A stretch of 7,012 bases of DNA from NCBI GenBank assembly GCA_001825475.1, contig MHWZ01000008.1, forward strand, positions 1 through 7,012. Reading direction: 5' to 3'. The notes beneath the pieces are model-generated. The model was not told the DNA's origin and ran no database searches. It was given only the letters and a program-made list of their open reading frames with translations. Positions 5,249-7,012 of the stretch are shown here, one piece after another (within the stretch, counting starts at the first letter, position 1; each line of letters starts with the position of its first letter). Position numbers and translations under genes: made by a program. This stretch comes from Candidatus Zambryskibacteria bacterium RIFOXYD2_FULL_43_10 (lineage in GTDB: Bacteria; Patescibacteriota; Minisyncoccia; Phycocordibacterales; Zambryskibacteraceae).

Positions 5249-5288
5249 GAACCGCCACATGCGAGAAATGTGGCGGTTCCTATTTTTA
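5249..5288 (+). terminator. Intrinsic terminator of the 52-aa gene
   Basis: GAACCGCCACAT (5249-5260) and ATGTGGCGGTTC (5268-5279) are a perfect 12-bp stem with a 7-nt loop, followed by CTATTTTTA. The T-tract is interrupted, but the stem is strong. Confidence 0.85.
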
Positions 5289-5310
5289 TAATCCTCAACT
5301 TCCCTATTTT

Positions 5311-5319
5311 TGATATACT
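5311..5319 (+). promoter_or_regulatory. Extended -10 box (TGATATACT)
   Basis: TG-A-TATACT (hexamer 5314-5319) lies exactly six bases before the ATG at 5326, as at 2665 and 6310. No -35 box is apparent. It could start either a leaderless 35-aa message or a short RNA. Confidence 0.45.
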
Positions 5320-5325
5320 TTTCTG

Positions 5326-5433
5326 ATGGAAGAAACTACACAAAACTTACTTTTTCTGAACAAATTGAGCGTACTAAAAATAAGTTTTGAATCGATATGG
5401 GAAAAACAAATTGTTGACATAATCTTATTTTAG
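5326..5433 (+). CDS. Possible leaderless 35-aa peptide
   Basis: The frame reads MEETTQNLLFLNKLSVLKIS then FESIWEKQIVDIILF and ends at TAG. It resembles nothing I know. Its only support is the extended -10 box placed at the same six-base distance as in front of two better supported genes. There is no Shine-Dalgarno site. The promoter of the next gene overlaps its 3' end. It may be an upstream peptide, the stump of a decayed gene, or chance. Confidence 0.3.
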   Translation: MEETTQNLLFLNKLSVLKISFESIWEKQIVDIILF

Positions 5434-5441
5434 AGTAATTT
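5414..5441 (+). promoter_or_regulatory. Promoter of the tryptophan-rich protein gene
   Basis: TTGACA (5414-5419) and TAATTT (5436-5441) are 16 bp apart. The expected leader of about 38 nt carries a clear AAAGGGGG ribosome-binding site before the ATG at 5486. Confidence 0.55.
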
Positions 5442-5485
5442 AGGTTACAGAAGGAAAGAGTACAGTAAAGAAAGGGGGATCAACG

Positions 5486-5722
5486 ATGTTATTAGAAAGC
5501 GTCACCTCATCTTGGGCTGGGCATCAAAACATGGAAGGATTTCCCTTTTGGCCCAAAACACTACCCACCAAGAGTTCCTACAAGCAAGACGAAATTCATC
5601 AAGTGACTAAAACCAAGTGTTTTCGGACTGTAAAATGGGTTCGTCTATGGAGAAGAGTGGGCCGAAACACCTCAACGGGTAAACATATATGGAAATGGCA
5701 AGATGCCTACTGGCTAGACTAA
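5486..5722 (+). CDS. 78-aa tryptophan-rich basic protein, unknown function
   Basis: The ATG follows GGGGG (5474-5478) by seven bases, a good ribosome-binding site, and the unit is bounded by a TTGACA promoter and a strong terminator, so the gene is well supported although I recognise no family. Seven of 78 residues are Trp (10, 22, 51, 55, 69, 71, 76). The C-terminal half alternates basic and aromatic residues (TVKWVRLWRRVGRNTSTGKH, then IWKWQDAYWLD), which looks like a compact beta-rich nucleic-acid- or peptide-binding fold rather than a membrane span. The N-terminal half is Pro/Ser/Lys-rich and probably loose. There is a single Cys (45) and no signal peptide. A shadow frame on the other strand (5607-5837) runs through the terminator and is rejected. 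Confidence 0.65.
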   Translation: MLLESVTSSWAGHQNMEGFPFWPKTLPTKSSYKQDEIHQVTKTKCFRTVKWVRLWRRVGRNTSTGKHIWKWQDAYWLD

Positions 5723-5745
5723 CTCTAACCACTGGGAAAGTGCAT

Positions 5746-5790
5746 CCGCCCCCGAAAGCCGAGCGCTTTCGCGGGCGGCTTTCGTTTTTA
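5746..5790 (+). terminator. Intrinsic terminator of the tryptophan-rich gene
   Basis: A 14-bp GC-rich stem with one C-C mismatch (5746-5759 pairing with 5765-5778) and a 5-nt loop is followed by CTTTCGTTTTTA. It lies 23 bp after the stop codon. Confidence 0.85.
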
Positions 5791-5826
5791 TAAATAAAAA
5801 AAGAAGGGGGAGCTTTGCTCCCCCTT
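5790..5826 (-). terminator. Intrinsic terminator of the convergent 5840 gene
   Basis: AAGGGGGAGC-TTT-GCTCCCCCTT (5804-5826) is a perfect 10-bp stem with a 3-nt loop. Read on the minus strand it is followed by CTTTTTTTATTTA, a proper T-tract, and it lies 13 bp after the TAG stop of the minus-strand gene. Confidence 0.85.
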
Positions 5827-5839
5827 TCACTCACCAAAT

Positions 5840-6178
5840 CTAAGCCGTGGCTCGGTCGTATGCCTCGCTTTGCGTAGCGAGCTTTTGGGCTAATCTTACA
5901 ATTGGCTCCGCAAATTTTTTGAAACCAGTTCGCATGATCCGTCCACGAACTAGTTCCGCCAAGAGTTCTTTATGTCTTTCCGATTTCCAGGGAAGACCTG
6001 AAAAATCGAACTCCTGGCTAAAAACCTTCTCATACACCTCAAACATTGGCCCTTCCCATTCCTCTTCAAAATAGTGGTGAATTTCACGTACATTCGCAAT
6101 TACTTTGTCGCTCACCACCCTTACTGTTAAACCAGAACCATCCGGCATTACGGCCATCAAACAACTTGGTTTTGACAC
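5840..6178 (-). CDS. 112-aa protein of unknown function (GTG start)
   Basis: The start is GTG, fixed by a perfect AGGAGG (6184-6189) five bases upstream. The N-terminal part (residues 5-32) looks like two beta strands around PDGSG, followed by an acidic-aromatic stretch (IHHYFEEEWEGPMFEVYEKV, 33-52) and a helical C-terminal half with GLPWKSERHKELLAELVRGR. No membrane segment, signal peptide or known motif is visible, and I do not recognise a family. It is a complete single-gene unit: a fully consensus promoter, an ideal ribosome-binding site and a strong terminator, suggesting steady high expression. The single Cys (6) has no partner. Open frames on the opposite strand across it (5847-6228) have no start signals and are shadows. 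Confidence 0.8.
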   Translation of the reverse strand: MSKPSCLMAVMPDGSGLTVRVVSDKVIANVREIHHYFEEEWEGPMFEVYEKVFSQEFDFSGLPWKSERHKELLAELVRGRIMRTGFKKFAEPIVRLAQKLATQSEAYDRATA

Positions 6179-6228
6179 TGTATCCTCCTATCGCGTTAGT
6201 TCGTCATTTTTACTACAAATCTGGCTAG

Positions 6229-6256
6229 ATTATAACTAAAAATATGTAAATGTCAA
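6229..6256 (-). promoter_or_regulatory. Consensus promoter of the 5840-6178 gene
   Basis: On the minus strand TTGACA (6251-6256) and TATAAT (6229-6234) are both perfect consensus boxes with a 16-bp spacer. The leader would be about 45 nt and contains AGGAGG. This is the best promoter in the window. Confidence 0.85.
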
Positions 6257-6309
6257 ATAACCAAGGTGAAATGCACGCACATTAAACACTGGGATTAGAT
6301 AAAGAACGT

Positions 6310-6318
6310 TGGTATACT
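6310..6318 (+). promoter_or_regulatory. Extended -10 box of the 6325 gene (TGGTATACT)
   Basis: TG-G-TATACT (hexamer 6313-6318) ends six bases before the ATG at 6325, so the transcript would begin at or next to the start codon. No clear -35 box lies upstream and no Shine-Dalgarno site precedes the ATG. Confidence 0.6.
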
Positions 6319-6324
6319 AAAACC

Positions 6325-6495
6325 ATGGCAAAAAATGGATCAAAAGGTAGGGGTCGTCAAGGTATAATCAGAAATCGCTCGCAGGTATTCAGCGGACACA
6401 ATAAGCGCTTTACTAAGATTAATAACAAAACCGGTCGATTCATGAACCAGATGGCTCATAAGGGTAAATTTTTCAAGAGTATAAAAATAAAATAA
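6325..6495 (+). CDS. 56-aa highly basic protein (MAKNGSKGRGRQG family)
   Basis: The product starts MAKNGSKGRGRQGIIRNRSQ and continues VFSGHNKRFTKINNKTGRFM. It has 16 Lys/Arg and no Asp or Glu in 56 residues. The layout (SKGxGR, I.NRSQV, a variable KTGRFM block, and a KGKFFK-like end) resembles a widespread family of short bacterial proteins of the type SKGNGR...VKNRSQ...TGRFM...FKGVRK, of unknown function, which I recall but cannot name by accession. Its composition suggests nucleic-acid or ribosome binding. It is too short for standard length filters. An extended -10 box six bases before the ATG and the lack of a ribosome-binding site indicate a leaderless message. A 36-nt gap separates it from the next gene. 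Confidence 0.75.
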   Translation: MAKNGSKGRGRQGIIRNRSQVFSGHNKRFTKINNKTGRFMNQMAHKGKFFKSIKIK

Positions 6496-6531
6496 TCACT
6501 ATTCCTTAAACAGTGGTAATAAAAATAAAAT

Positions 6532-6921
6532 ATGAAGACCTTTCTTAAGTTTTTTGATGTTTTAGAGGATAAAATTCGCTTTTCCTTGAGCAAACGACCG
6601 ATTCTTTATGGTCTCGTAAGCGGTGTCGGCATTGTTCTCTTTTTTCGAGGAGTTTGGCTTCTGGCCGACGAATTTTCATTCATGACGGGACTTGTAACCC
6701 TTATAACAAGCATTATTATTTTGCTCCTTTCGGGAGCGTTCGTGGAACACTTTATTAGCGACAAAATTATTACCAGTGGAATCAAAAAAGAAAAGAAACT
6801 GGTTGAAAAGGAGGCGGCGGAGATTTATGCCGAAACAAGTGTTCTCCGCGAAGTACAAAAAGATGTTCAAAAACTTGATAAGAAAATTTCTGCCTTAAAC
6901 GATACTCTTAAGAACGAATGA
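6532..6921 (+). CDS. Two-TM membrane protein with C-terminal coiled coil
   Basis: This 129-aa protein has an amphipathic N-terminus (FLKFFDVLEDKIRFSLSKRP), two hydrophobic helices at about 23-45 and 50-70 joined by a short loop, and a charged helix from about 85 to 127 (KKEKKLVEKEAAEIYAETSV onward, ending KKISALNDTLKNE) that looks like a coiled coil. By the positive-inside rule both ends are in the cytoplasm, with a tail that could oligomerise or bind a partner. I know no specific family. The sequence before the ATG is A-rich without a Shine-Dalgarno site; TGGTAATAA nine bases upstream is a possible extended -10. Its stop overlaps the start of the phosphoribosyltransferase gene (ATGA), so the two are probably co-translated, but no functional link is evident. 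Confidence 0.7.
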   Translation: MKTFLKFFDVLEDKIRFSLSKRPILYGLVSGVGIVLFFRGVWLLADEFSFMTGLVTLITSIIILLLSGAFVEHFISDKIITSGIKKEKKLVEKEAAEIYAETSVLREVQKDVQKLDKKISALNDTLKNE

Positions 6922-7012
6922 TGACACAAATAAAATTCAAAAACCGTGAAGAGGCTGGCAAGCGACTTGCCAAACGGCTTGAGAATTATGCCAAAGAAGA
7001 TGTGGTGGTTTA
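6918..7012 (+). CDS. Phosphoribosyltransferase, N-terminal part (cut by window end)
   Basis: About 31 codons are visible. FKNREEAGKRLAKRLENYAK followed by EDVVV matches the opening of a family of phosphoribosyltransferases usually annotated as PRTase-domain or phosphoribosyltransferase family proteins (F.xREeAG..La..L, then a hydrophobic strand before the PRGG motif). The diagnostic PRPP loop lies outside the window. Two adjacent ATGs (6918 and 6921) are in the same frame; I chose the first because it overlaps the upstream stop by 4 nt as ATGA, and a start at 6921 would change the protein by one residue. Substrate cannot be told from this part. Confidence 0.7.
   Translation, partial: MMTQIKFKNREEAGKRLAKRLENYAKEDVVV

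Noticed and set aside
5113..5343. 76-codon minus-strand frame over the 52-aa gene and its terminator
   Set aside because: It runs through a strong hairpin and has no start signals.
6497..6515. Weak hairpin CACTATT-CCTTA-AACAGTG after the 56-aa basic gene
   Set aside because: It has a mismatch, low GC and no T-tract; too weak to call a terminator.
1..7012. tRNA, rRNA, CRISPR array, riboswitch or replication origin
   Set aside because: I looked for tRNA cloverleafs, regularly spaced direct repeats and known riboswitch cores and saw none; the only substantial repeats are the insertion-sequence ends and the isolated palindromes listed.

Overview
The window looks like a fragment of an AT-rich bacterial genome with many small genes, convergent pairs separated by short hairpins, TGA used as a normal stop, and several genes that seem to lack Shine-Dalgarno sites. 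The gene styles (small orphan proteins, a two-TM PH-like membrane protein, a DUF1059 protein, an IS481-like insertion sequence) are what I would expect from a Patescibacteria/CPR genome or a metagenomic contig from one. That placement is an inference; there is no rRNA or other marker gene here.

Layout. (1) 1-2653, plus strand, is a tightly packed accessory cluster. It holds the C-terminal part of a type ISP/IIG single-chain restriction-modification enzyme, an overlapping PD-(D/E)XK nuclease-like protein, a 44-codon stump of a DUF3800 protein, a 56-aa orphan and a RusA-like Holliday junction resolvase. Neighbours overlap by 4 or 1 nt, apart from one 1-nt gap. This is the defence/mobile part of the window. 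(2) 2680-3147 is a two-TM membrane protein with a PH-like cytoplasmic domain. (3) 3250-3984, minus strand, holds a coiled-coil orphan and a 59-aa DUF1059 protein with its own promoter and a perfect palindrome in its leader. (4) 4060-4987 is a complete, apparently recent IS481-like element. It has one 286-aa DDE transposase, imperfect terminal inverted repeats of about 31 bp and a 6-bp CCAACC target duplication. It landed between two divergent promoters, exactly against the -35 box of the next gene. (5) 5062-6178 holds three short genes with good promoters, ribosome-binding sites or terminators: a 52-aa single-TM protein, a 78-aa tryptophan-rich orphan and a convergent 112-aa orphan. (6) 6325-7012 holds a 56-aa protein with no acidic residues, a two-TM coiled-coil membrane protein, and the start of a probable phosphoribosyltransferase running off the window.

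How the genes fit together. The restriction-modification enzyme and the nuclease-like protein are probably translated together and may act as one defence module; the downstream DUF3800 stump and RusA suggest a patchwork of mobile-element cargo. The rest is ordinary small-gene chromosome disrupted once by the insertion sequence. The most useful general observation is regulatory. Several plus-strand genes start six nucleotides after an extended -10 box (TGnTAnAnT), which implies leaderless mRNAs. Most of the genes with a good -35 box have a 16-bp spacer.
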